64,000 nt of DNA, from assembly GCA_035689115.1 (NCBI GenBank), contig DASSMA010000029.1, positions 1-64,000 of the forward strand, in the 5' to 3' direction. The DNA is from JAHFUS01 sp035689115. GTDB lineage: Bacteria; Actinomycetota; Acidimicrobiia; Acidimicrobiales; GCA-2861595. A program made the translations under genes and the position numbers. Shown here one piece after another: positions 48,470 through 55,416 of this stretch (positions within the stretch are counted from its first letter, which is position 1; every line of letters starts with the position of its first letter). The notes below the pieces were generated by a model that saw only the letters and a program-made list of their open reading frames with translations, made no database searches and was not told where the DNA came from.

Positions 48470-49084
48470 TCACTTGATGGCGTTCACCGTGCAGTTGGCC
48501 TGCTGGCCGGAGGTGAAGTAGGTGAACTGCGTGAAGGTGGCGCCGGTGTAACGCTGGGCGGTGGTGAGCTTGTCGGACGTGAAGCTGTGGCTGCTTCCCG
48601 GGTCGATCACCACGCCGGCGGTGGCGAAGTGCACCGTCTTGGTCTCGGTGGGATAGGTGATCGTGAGGGTGATGTCGGCCACCTCGATGGGCTGCGACAC
48701 GCTGTTGGTGACCACCGCCTCGGGGATGAACGACGAGCTGATGGCGTCGGTGGTGAGGTCCTTGGCGTTGAACACCACGCCGGCCTGACCGGTGCCGCAG
48801 GCGGCCACCACGCCGGTGGTGGTCGTGGCCTTCGCCGTGGTGGTGGTGGTCTTCGCCGTGGTGGTGGTGGTCTTGGCCGTGGTGGAGGTGGTGGAGGCCG
48901 CCGGCGCCACCGTGGTGGTCACCGCCACCGTGGTGGTCGTGTCCTCGAACTCGGTGGACGCCGTGGTCGACGTGCTCGACGCCGAGTCGTCGCTCCCACT
49001 GTCGCTGTTCAGGACGACGAACACCCCGACGCCCACGCCGATGACCAGTAGTGCGATGACGATGATGCCGACCCGGTTCTTCAC
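48470..49084 (-). CDS. Membrane-anchored protein with Thr-rich linker and DUF4352-like domain
   Basis: This 204-aa protein has an N-terminal TM helix (VGIIVIALLVIGVGVGVFVV), a long Thr/Ala stalk made of repeated TTTTTAK units (a simple repeat in the DNA near 48830-48900) and a C-terminal extracytoplasmic immunoglobulin-like domain (VVTNSVSQPIEVADITLTIT, DPGSSHSFTSDKL) with two Cys. It resembles lipoprotein-like DUF4352 proteins. GTG 49084 start. The function is unknown. Confidence 0.75.
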   Translation of the reverse strand: MKNRVGIIVIALLVIGVGVGVFVVLNSDSGSDDSASSTSTTASTEFEDTTTTVAVTTTVAPAASTTSTTAKTTTTTAKTTTTTAKATTTTGVVAACGTGQAGVVFNAKDLTTDAISSSFIPEAVVTNSVSQPIEVADITLTITYPTETKTVHFATAGVVIDPGSSHSFTSDKLTTAQRYTGATFTQFTYFTSGQQANCTVNAIK

Positions 49085-49139
49085 GGGCCCAATGGTGGCA
49101 CCTGGCGGGTCCCGGCGTCCGGTTCTTCCGGGGCAAATG

Positions 49140-49553
49140 TCATCGGATCTGGGCGCGGATGCGGGCGGCCACGGCGTCCGCCTCGCCCTCCTGGTAGCGG
49201 GTGCGGGGCCAGAAGAACCCCCGCAGGCCGTCGCCCTTGGTCCTCGGCACCACATGGACGTGGAGGTGCGGGACGCTCTGGCTCACCACGTTGTTGACGG
49301 CGACGAAGGTGCCCTGGGCCCCCATGGCCGCCGTCACCGCCCCCGCCAGCCGCTGCACGGCCGTGAAGAGGCCGGCCATGTCGCCGGCCGGCAGGTCGAG
49401 GAGGGTGCCGTGGTGGCGCCGGGGCACGACGAGCACGTGGCCCGGGAACAGGGGACGCACGTCGAGGAAGGCGAGCACCTCCGGCTCGTCGAGGACCAGG
49501 GCGGCGGGCACCGAGCCGGCCGCGATGGCGCAGAAGGTGCAGTCCACCGTCAC
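49140..49553 (-). CDS. HIT-family nucleotide hydrolase/transferase
   Basis: This 137-aa histidine-triad protein has DCTFCAIAAGSVPAALVLDE at the N-terminus, FPGHVLVVPRRH, and the HIT motif HLHVHVVP near the C-terminus with the catalytic central His. It probably hydrolyses purine phosphoramidates or dinucleoside polyphosphates. The start could be GTG 49553 or GTG 49547. It is divergent from the DUF3151 gene with a 26-nt gap. Confidence 0.9.
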   Translation of the reverse strand: MTVDCTFCAIAAGSVPAALVLDEPEVLAFLDVRPLFPGHVLVVPRRHHGTLLDLPAGDMAGLFTAVQRLAGAVTAAMGAQGTFVAVNNVVSQSVPHLHVHVVPRTKGDGLRGFFWPRTRYQEGEADAVAARIRAQIR

Positions 49554-49579
49554 GGGGCGGCGAGCCTACGATTCCCGGC

Positions 49580-50020
49580 GTGCCCGAGTCGCCCGTCAAC
49601 CTCGGCTCCGGCCTCCCGGAGACCGTCCTGCCGCCCCCGCCGCCTGAGGCCGCCGCCCGCCTGGAGGCGGCCCTGGCCGAACCGCCGGAGCGCCGCCGCG
49701 ACGCGGTGGCGGCGGTGGCCGCCACATTTCCCCGGTTCCTGGACGCCTGGGCCGGCCTCGGGGAGCTGGCCCGCGACGACGTGGAGGCCTACGCCTACTT
49801 CCGGGTCGGCTACCACCGCGGCCTCGACGCCCTGCGGGGGGCCGGCTGGAGGGGCTCGGGCTACGTGCGGTGGGCCCGGCCCACGAACCTCGGCTTCCTC
49901 CGCTCCCTGGCCGGGCTCCGCCACGCCGCCGCCGCCATCGGCGAGGCCGACGAGGAGGAGCGGTGCCGGCTGTTCCTCCGCCAGCTGGACCCCGAGTGGC
50001 GGGAGCAGCCCGGGGCGTAG
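49580..50020 (+). CDS. DUF3151 family protein
   Basis: This 146-aa actinobacterial family protein of unknown function reads NLGSGLPETVLPPPPPEAAA, then YAYFRVGYHRGLDALRGAGW, RGSGYVRWARPTNLGFLRSL and AGLRHAAAAIGE. It is cytosolic with no TM segments and starts at GTG 49580. The family is widespread and single-copy in actinobacteria, which supports the taxonomic reading of the window. Confidence 0.85.
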   Translation: MPESPVNLGSGLPETVLPPPPPEAAARLEAALAEPPERRRDAVAAVAATFPRFLDAWAGLGELARDDVEAYAYFRVGYHRGLDALRGAGWRGSGYVRWARPTNLGFLRSLAGLRHAAAAIGEADEEERCRLFLRQLDPEWREQPGA

Positions 50021-50053
50021 CCTCGTCCCCGCCCCCAAGCGCGAGGAGGAGCC

Positions 50054-50434
50054 ATGGCGTTGAACCTGAACAACATCATGCTGGGGTCGGAGGACCCCAA
50101 GCGGCTGGCCGATTTCTACGCCGGCGTCCTGGGCACCCCGAACCCCGACTGGAGCGACGAGGCGAACGGCTGGTTCGGCTTCCGCGCCGGTGACGGCAGC
50201 CTGGCCATTGGCCCCCACAGCGAGGTGAAGGGCCGTAACGAGCAACCAGGCCGCATCCTGCTCAACTTCTCGACCTCCGACGTGAAGAGCGAGTTCGAGC
50301 GCATCGAGGCGCTCGGTGCCGAGGTGGTCGCCGAGCCGTACGAGCCGGGCGGCGGCATGGTGATGTGCACCTTCGCCGATCCCGACGGCAACTACTTCCA
50401 GCTGGCGACACCGTGGGAGCCGGGGCCGGCGTAG
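50054..50434 (+). CDS. VOC-family (glyoxalase/bleomycin-resistance-like) protein
   Basis: This 126-aa single-module vicinal-oxygen-chelate protein reads LNLNNIMLGSEDPKRLADFY, DEANGWFGFRAGDGSLAIGP and PGGGMVMCTFADPDGNYFQL. The usual first metal His is Asn or Met here, while the terminal Glu position is filled by Asn-Tyr-Phe-Gln-Leu. Metal binding and activity are therefore uncertain. It has a strong ribosome site (GAGGAGG) before ATG 50054. Confidence 0.85.
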   Translation: MALNLNNIMLGSEDPKRLADFYAGVLGTPNPDWSDEANGWFGFRAGDGSLAIGPHSEVKGRNEQPGRILLNFSTSDVKSEFERIEALGAEVVAEPYEPGGGMVMCTFADPDGNYFQLATPWEPGPA

Positions 50435-50475
50435 GCGGCTGCCGGCCTTCGGCGCCGGGGAGGAACGCAGGTCCG

Positions 50476-50904
50476 GTGGGCCGCCTGGCGCGGAACACCC
50501 ACAGGATGATCAAGGCCCACGCCGCGCGCGGCGACGAACTGGCGAGCCGCGGAGATTTCTCCGGCGCCCTCCACGCCTACAACGACGGCTGGCGCCTGCT
50601 CCCCGACCCGAAGGAGGACTGGGACGCGGCCACCTGGCTCCTGGGCTCGATCGCCGACGTGTCGTTCCAGGCCGGCTGGTACACGAACGCCCGTCGCGCC
50701 CTCGACTTCGTCATGTACTGCCCGAATGCCATTGGCAACCCGTTCCTGCACCTCCGCCGCGGCCAGGTCCTGTTCGAGCAGGGCGAGTACGACGGTGCGG
50801 CCGATGAGCTCATCCGTGCGTACATGGGCGGGGGACCCGAGATCTTCGAAAGCGACGATCCCAAGTACCTCGCCTTCCTCCGGACCCGGGCGATCCTGCC
50901 CTGA
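50476..50904 (+). CDS. Helical TPR-like protein of unknown function
   Basis: This 142-aa protein has TPR-like helical repeats (AARGDELASRGDFSGALHAY, IADVSFQAGWYTNARRALDF, HLRRGQVLFEQGEYDGAADE) followed by RAYMGGGPEIFESDDPKYLA. Such stand-alone TPR proteins with this tail occur widely in bacteria, some near immunity or contact-dependent systems, but no toxin is nearby. The GTG 50476 start has GGAGGAA upstream; ATG 50506 is an alternative. Confidence 0.7.
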   Translation: MGRLARNTHRMIKAHAARGDELASRGDFSGALHAYNDGWRLLPDPKEDWDAATWLLGSIADVSFQAGWYTNARRALDFVMYCPNAIGNPFLHLRRGQVLFEQGEYDGAADELIRAYMGGGPEIFESDDPKYLAFLRTRAILP

Positions 50905-51218
50905 GCACCTTCGGTCACGGGGCCGCAGGCGTGGGCTCGCCCGCCGGGCGACGGGCCGACGGCCGCCCCGCTCCTGCAGTAGGTCGTCCGCCGGGCGGCC
51001 TGGCGCCAGCTGAGAGTGAGCGCCTCCGCGAACGGTCGTGGCCGGCGATTCGGGGGTGGCGCCATCACCGGGCACGGCGAGCTGGCCCTCACCCACGGGC
51101 GCTCCCTCTGGACCCGGCGGCTCGGGACGCTGAGCCAACACCCTCGGGGCGGCTTCGGTGCGCCGGGCACCCGAACACCCGTTCGCTGTTAACCCACCCC
51201 ACTGGTAGAATGAGTGGC
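50905..51218. other. Non-coding gap upstream of the HNH gene
   Basis: In this 314-bp stretch no ORF in either strand looks protein-like. It contains scattered GC-rich inverted repeats (for example CCGCCGGGCGACGGGCCGACGG near 50940) and ends in a promoter directly before the HNH gene. I see no recognisable transposon end, tRNA or attachment site. It may be decayed sequence accompanying acquisition of the HNH gene. Confidence 0.4.
51206..51211 (+). promoter_or_regulatory. -10 element of a leaderless promoter for the HNH gene
   Basis: TAGAAT (51206-51211) lies 7 nt before ATG 51219, in a locally AT-richer stretch (GTTAACCCACCCCACTGGTAGAATG). Spacing of about 7 nt to the start codon is typical of leaderless actinobacterial transcripts and favours ATG 51219 over ATG 51210, which overlaps the hexamer. 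Confidence 0.55.
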
Positions 51219-52547
51219 ATGGAGACCACCCACATTCCTGCAAATGCCGAGCGCCCGCTGGAGGAGTTGGAGGTCGAAATCGGCCAGCTCTCTGCCCACC
51301 TGGCGGCGGTCACCTGCGCCTGGCTGCTGCTGATCGCCGAGTTCGAGCGCCGAGAAGGCCACTACGCCCACGGGGCCCGCAGCTGTGCCGAGTGGCTGAG
51401 CTGGCGCTGCGGTCTCAGCCTCATCACCGCCCGCCAGCAGCTCCAGGTGGCCCGCCGCCTGGAGGAGCTGCCGTTGGTGCGGGCCGCCTTCGCCGCCGGT
51501 GAGCTCAGCTACTCCAAGGCCCGGGCCCTGTGCCGCATCGCCACCCCCGCCACCGAGGCCGACCTGGTCGACGTGGCCCGCCACGCCACCGCCTCCCACG
51601 TCGACCGCATCGCCCGGGCCCGGCGCTCGGTCGCTCGTCTGGTCGAGCGGGAGGAGCAGGGTCCCGGCCACGACCGCTCTGTCGACTGGTTCTTCGACGA
51701 CGACGGCGCCCTGGTGCTCAGCGCCCGGCTCGACGCCGAGGAGGGGGCCCTTGTGATCCAGGCCCTGGAGTCGGCCCGCCACGCCCTGCGGGACGCCGCC
51801 GCCGAAGGCGGCGGCGATTCCGCGGAATCGCGCCCTTCTGTGGACACCCACGCCGGCCGCCCCTCCAACGCCGATGCCCTGGTGCTGCTGGCCGACACCA
51901 TGCTGGCCCACGGCCCGGCCGAGCGCGACGGCGGGGACCGCTACCAGGTGGTCATCGTGGCCGACGCCGCGGTGCTGGCCGGCGCCTCCGACGAGGGCAC
52001 CTGCCAGGTGGAGGGCGGGCCGGCCCTCGATCCCGAGGCGGCCCGCATGGCGGCCTGCGACGCCCGCATCCTGGCCCTGTTGCGGGGCGAGGACGACGAG
52101 GTGCTGAGCGTGGGGCGGGCCACCCGCTCCATCCCCCGCCACATCCGCCGGGCGCTTCGTTTTCGTGACAAGGGCTGCACCTTCCCGGGGTGCTCCCAGA
52201 CCCGATGGGTGGACGGGCACCACATCGTGCACTGGGCCGACGGTGGGGAGACGTCGCTCTCCAACCTGTGCCTGCTGTGCCGGTACCACCACGGGCTGGT
52301 CCACCGCCAGGGCTTCGGCCTGTACCGGGACCCGGCAACCGGCCAGTTGGTGTTCACCGCCCCCGCCGGCGACGTGCTGCCCGGCGCCCCGGCGCCGGAG
52401 GGACCGGTCGACCTCGACCCCGAGACGGTCAACCGCCGCCTGGGGGTGGTGATGGACTCGGCCACCGGGGCGTGCCTGTGGGACGGGCAGCGCATGGACC
52501 TCGACATGGTGATCTGGGCCCTGCTCAGCCAGGAGCAGCGGAACTGA
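51219..52547 (+). CDS. DUF222 and HNH endonuclease domain protein (13E12-like)
   Basis: This 442-aa protein has an N-terminal DUF222 domain (AWLLLIAEFERREGHYAHGA, SCAEWLSWRCGLSLITARQQ) and a C-terminal HNH nuclease: RDKGCTFPGCSQTRWVDGHH, IVHWADGGETSLSNLCLLCR, YHHGLVH. The Cys pairs and HH are intact, so it is probably active. The family is multicopy in actinobacteria and related to the mycobacterial 13E12 repeat; its biological role is unclear. It lies between a gene-poor gap and a decayed putA fragment, suggesting a locus of past rearrangement. Confidence 0.9.
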   Translation: METTHIPANAERPLEELEVEIGQLSAHLAAVTCAWLLLIAEFERREGHYAHGARSCAEWLSWRCGLSLITARQQLQVARRLEELPLVRAAFAAGELSYSKARALCRIATPATEADLVDVARHATASHVDRIARARRSVARLVEREEQGPGHDRSVDWFFDDDGALVLSARLDAEEGALVIQALESARHALRDAAAEGGGDSAESRPSVDTHAGRPSNADALVLLADTMLAHGPAERDGGDRYQVVIVADAAVLAGASDEGTCQVEGGPALDPEAARMAACDARILALLRGEDDEVLSVGRATRSIPRHIRRALRFRDKGCTFPGCSQTRWVDGHHIVHWADGGETSLSNLCLLCRYHHGLVHRQGFGLYRDPATGQLVFTAPAGDVLPGAPAPEGPVDLDPETVNRRLGVVMDSATGACLWDGQRMDLDMVIWALLSQEQRN

Positions 52548-52556
52548 GCCCAAGCA

Positions 52557-52745
52557 CGGCTCTATCTCGATTCTTGGCCCGCCGCCGGACAGCGACGTCG
52601 GGGCCCTGGCTCGTCGCATCGCCGACCTCGGGGCCGGCGAGAAGGCGCGGGTGTACTCCATGTCGTGGGCCAGCGAGCGGATGCTGGGCTACGCCACGTC
52701 CCACCCCGTCGTTCGAGATGCAGCTGTTCGCTTCGTCGAGGTGTT
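52557..52745 (+). pseudogene. Decayed copy of the promoter and 5' end of putA
   Basis: The sequence from GGCTCTATCTCGATTC to about TTCGTCGAGGTGTTCC matches 55398-55590, the start of intact putA, at the great majority of positions over roughly 190 bp. Differences include ATG changed to TTG, single-base deletions after TATC and in GGCCCTG, an extra C in CCCACCC and a lost C in TTCCGC. The frame is therefore destroyed. It is a relic of a duplication whose other copy is about 2.84 kb downstream. Confidence 0.88.
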
Positions 52746-52783
52746 CCTTCGAGCTGGCCCCGGCCGGCGGCTGAGCCGGGCGC

Positions 52784-54184
52784 CTAGTGGGCCGGAGCGG
52801 GCGGCGCCAGCGGGAACACCAGCCGCACCAGCGCCCCGCCGGCGGGGCTGTCGCCGATCTCCAGGCGCCCCCCGTCACGCGAGCAGGCGTCGGCCGCCAG
52901 GCTGAGCCCCAGGCCGGTACCCGGTGCCGCCTCGCCGGCCGCACCCCGAACCCACGGCAGCACCACGAGGTCACGCTCGGCCGGCGGGATGCCGGGCCCG
53001 CTGTCGGCCACCTCGACGACCGCCTCGCCGGCACCGGTCGTCACCAGCACCTGGACCGCTCCGCCTGGCGGCGTGAACTTGAGGGCGTTCTCCACCACGT
53101 TGGTGACGGCGTCGTCGACGGCCGCCGGGTCGGCCCGCACCATGGTCGGCCCCCCGGCGCAGACGTCCAGGCGGGTGCGGGCCGACCGGGCCAGCGGTAG
53201 CAGGCGCTCGGTCACCCGGCGGGCGACGGCGCCGAGGTCGAGCAACGTCGCCTCGGCGGCGGCGGTCCCCCGGGCGACGTCGACCAGGTTCGACGACAGG
53301 GCGGCGAGGGTCGTCACCTGGCGGCCGGCGACCTCCCCGAGGTGGGCCCGGCGCTCGACAGGCGTGTCCGGGGCGGCCAGCTCCTCGAGGCGCAGGGCGA
53401 GGACCGATACGGGCGTGCGCAGCTGGTGCGACAGCCTGCGCACCTCCACCGCCTGCCGGTGCTCGCGCTGCTGGGCCCGGGCGGCGACCGAGCGGGTCCG
53501 CTCGACCATCCGGCCCACCGCGGCGCGCAGCGTCTCGACCTCCGGTCCGCCCCGGCGCCCGCCGGGCAGTGGCGCGTCGAGGGCGCCGAGGGCGACCAGG
53601 CGGGCGGTCCTGGTGAGGTCGTGGATCGGCCGGGACAGGCGGCCGGCGATGAGCCAGCCGGCGACGGCCGCCACGACCACCAGCACCATGCCGGGCAGGA
53701 CGGCCAGGCGGTCGGTGACGACCCACGGCTGGAGACGGGTCGCCGGCTCCACCAGCACCGCGGCGCCGACCACGTCGTCGCCGTGGAGGATCGGCGCGGC
53801 GCCGACGGCGACGTGCCGCCGGGCGATGGCCCGGCCCGACGGCACCCCGTCGAGGGCGTCGCCGGCCGCCTCCCGGGCCAGGCCGGCGGCCGCAGCCGGC
53901 ACCGTGCCGTCCAGCACTCGCCCCTCGGCGCTCACCACCTCGAGGTCCCGCCGGCCACCGCGCTCGTCGGCCACCACCCGGGCCAGCCCCTCGGGCCGGT
54001 CGAGGGCGCGCGCCGACCGCCGGGCGGCGACCTCGGCGTCGCGCTGGGCGCCGGCCGCCGCCTCGCTGCGCTGGAGCCGGCTCGACTGCCGCTCGAGGAT
54101 GAACGAGGCGGCCAGGACCAGCGCGAGGGCCAGGAGGGCATGGCTCAGCGCCAGCCGGCCTCGGAGCCCCATCCGCCACGTCAC
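52784..54184 (-). CDS. Membrane histidine kinase (OmpR-type partner)
   Basis: This 466-aa classical sensor kinase has a TM helix at the N-terminus (LALSHALLALALVLAASFIL), an extracytoplasmic region of about 130 residues, a second TM (VLPGMVLVVVAAVAGWLIAG), HAMP, the DHp with phospho-acceptor H253 in VRRLSHQLRTPVSVL, and a HATPase_c domain (NVVENALKFTPPGG, EVADSGPGIPPAE, GTGLGLSLAADACS). It overlaps the response-regulator stop by 4 nt. The stimulus is unknown. Confidence 0.92.
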   Translation of the reverse strand: MTWRMGLRGRLALSHALLALALVLAASFILERQSSRLQRSEAAAGAQRDAEVAARRSARALDRPEGLARVVADERGGRRDLEVVSAEGRVLDGTVPAAAAGLAREAAGDALDGVPSGRAIARRHVAVGAAPILHGDDVVGAAVLVEPATRLQPWVVTDRLAVLPGMVLVVVAAVAGWLIAGRLSRPIHDLTRTARLVALGALDAPLPGGRRGGPEVETLRAAVGRMVERTRSVAARAQQREHRQAVEVRRLSHQLRTPVSVLALRLEELAAPDTPVERRAHLGEVAGRQVTTLAALSSNLVDVARGTAAAEATLLDLGAVARRVTERLLPLARSARTRLDVCAGGPTMVRADPAAVDDAVTNVVENALKFTPPGGAVQVLVTTGAGEAVVEVADSGPGIPPAERDLVVLPWVRGAAGEAAPGTGLGLSLAADACSRDGGRLEIGDSPAGGALVRLVFPLAPPAPAH

Positions 54185-54840
54185 CGCAGCAGCCGGAACC
54201 CGATGCCGTGGACCGTCTGGATGAACCGGGGCTCCCGCACCGGGTCACCGAGCTTGCGGCGCAGCGACGACATGTGCACGTCGATGGTGCGGGAGACGGC
54301 GCCGAGCGACGCGCCCCACACCTCCTCGGCCAGGTCCTCCCGCGGCACCACGGCGTTGTGCCGCCGGGCGAGGGCCAGGAGCAGCTGGCGCTCCTTGGTG
54401 GTGAGATCCACCGGCGAGCCGGCGAGGGTCGCCGTCATGGCCGCCAGATCGACCTCCAGCTCGCCGACCACGACCCGGGCCGACGGCCGGGCGCCCCCGC
54501 GGCGCAGCACGGAGCGGCAGCGGGCGACCAGCTCGCGCGGGCTGAAGGGCTTGGCCAGGAAGTCGTCGGCACCCAACTCCAGGGCGGCCACCCGCTCGGC
54601 CTCGCCGCCGCGGGCGGAGATCACGATCAGGGCCACGGCTGCCGCCAGCTCGGTGCAGATCTCGATCCCGTCGCCGTCGGGCAGGCCGAGGTCCAGCAGG
54701 ACGAGGTCGGCGCCCGGGCCCCGGCTGGCCGCCTCGGCCCTGGTCGTGGCGGTCTCCACCTCGAAGCCGTGGCCGGCGAGGATGTCGGCGAGGGCGTCGC
54801 GGAGGTCGGCCTCGTCGTCGACGATCAGCACCGTGGGCAT
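54181..54840 (-). CDS. OmpR/PhoB-family response regulator
   Basis: This is a 219-aa protein from ATG 54840 (TTG 54843 is an alternative). The receiver domain starts MPTVLIVDDEADLRD, with phospho-acceptor D50 in LVLLDLGLPDGDG and Lys in DDFLAKPFSPREL. The winged-helix DNA-binding domain reads VDLTTKERQLLLALARRHNA, then SRTIDVHMSSLRRKLGDPV and FIQTVHGIGFRLLR. It forms a pair with the downstream kinase and is divergent from a small secreted protein gene, a plausible target. Confidence 0.93.
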   Translation of the reverse strand: MPTVLIVDDEADLRDALADILAGHGFEVETATTRAEAASRGPGADLVLLDLGLPDGDGIEICTELAAAVALIVISARGGEAERVAALELGADDFLAKPFSPRELVARCRSVLRRGGARPSARVVVGELEVDLAAMTATLAGSPVDLTTKERQLLLALARRHNAVVPREDLAEEVWGASLGAVSRTIDVHMSSLRRKLGDPVREPRFIQTVHGIGFRLLR

Positions 54841-54938
54841 CAACGGGCCTTCACGAGCATTTGGAGCGGCTTGAGGAGTCTCGAAGGTTCGTCTCCGTAC
54901 CGTCGGTCACGACCCGACCCCTTCCAAGGAGACGACGA

Positions 54939-55286
54939 ATGCGCAGATTCCTCATGATGCTGGGTGGCGGCCTGGTGGCCACCTCGCTGGCCGCCGGCCC
55001 CGCCTGGGCGACGACGACGACCACCACCACCAAGGCGGCCACCAGGCACGTCGTGCAGTGGCGGGACGTGGCAGGGGTGTTCCGCACCAAGGCGGCCGCC
55101 GACAAGCGCATGAGCGCCCTCGACGCCAAGGGCGTCACCGGCTTCACCGTCCTGACGCTGCCTCACCGGAAGGCCGCCGCCCGCCGCTTCGAGGTCGAGC
55201 AGACCTTCCCCACCCACGCCGCGGCCAAGGCAGAGGCGGCCAAGGTCCGGGCCGACGGCATCACCGTGCGGGTCGTCGCCGTGTGA
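54939..55286 (+). CDS. Small secreted SPOR-like protein
   Basis: This 115-aa protein has a signal peptide (MRRFLMMLGGGLVATSLAAG, then PAWA) and a Thr/Lys linker followed by RHVVQWRDVAGVFRTKAAAD and FEVEQTFPTHAAAKAEAAKV. These two half-repeats resemble SPOR or mini-SPOR domains that bind denuded peptidoglycan. A GGAGACGACG ribosome site precedes ATG 54939. Its divergent position next to the two-component pair suggests regulation by it. Confidence 0.7.
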   Translation: MRRFLMMLGGGLVATSLAAGPAWATTTTTTTKAATRHVVQWRDVAGVFRTKAAADKRMSALDAKGVTGFTVLTLPHRKAAARRFEVEQTFPTHAAAKAEAAKVRADGITVRVVAV

Positions 55287-55416
55287 CCGCCCGTGCCGGC
55301 CGGGGCGCGCCGCCCCGGCCGGCAGCCCGGTCCTGGTCCAGCGCACGTGCCCAGCTTGCCGGCCGGGGGCGACGATGTGGGGTCGGGTGACGCCGGACGG
55401 GCTCTATCCTCGATTC

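Noticed and set aside
48830..48900. Short tandem GGTGGTGGT-type repeats as a CRISPR or satellite
   Set aside because: They encode the Thr-rich stalk of the 48470-49084 protein and have no spacers.
50905..52547. Insertion sequence or homing intron around the DUF222-HNH gene
   Set aside because: No terminal inverted repeats, target duplication or intron structure is visible; the gene is a stand-alone DUF222-HNH protein.
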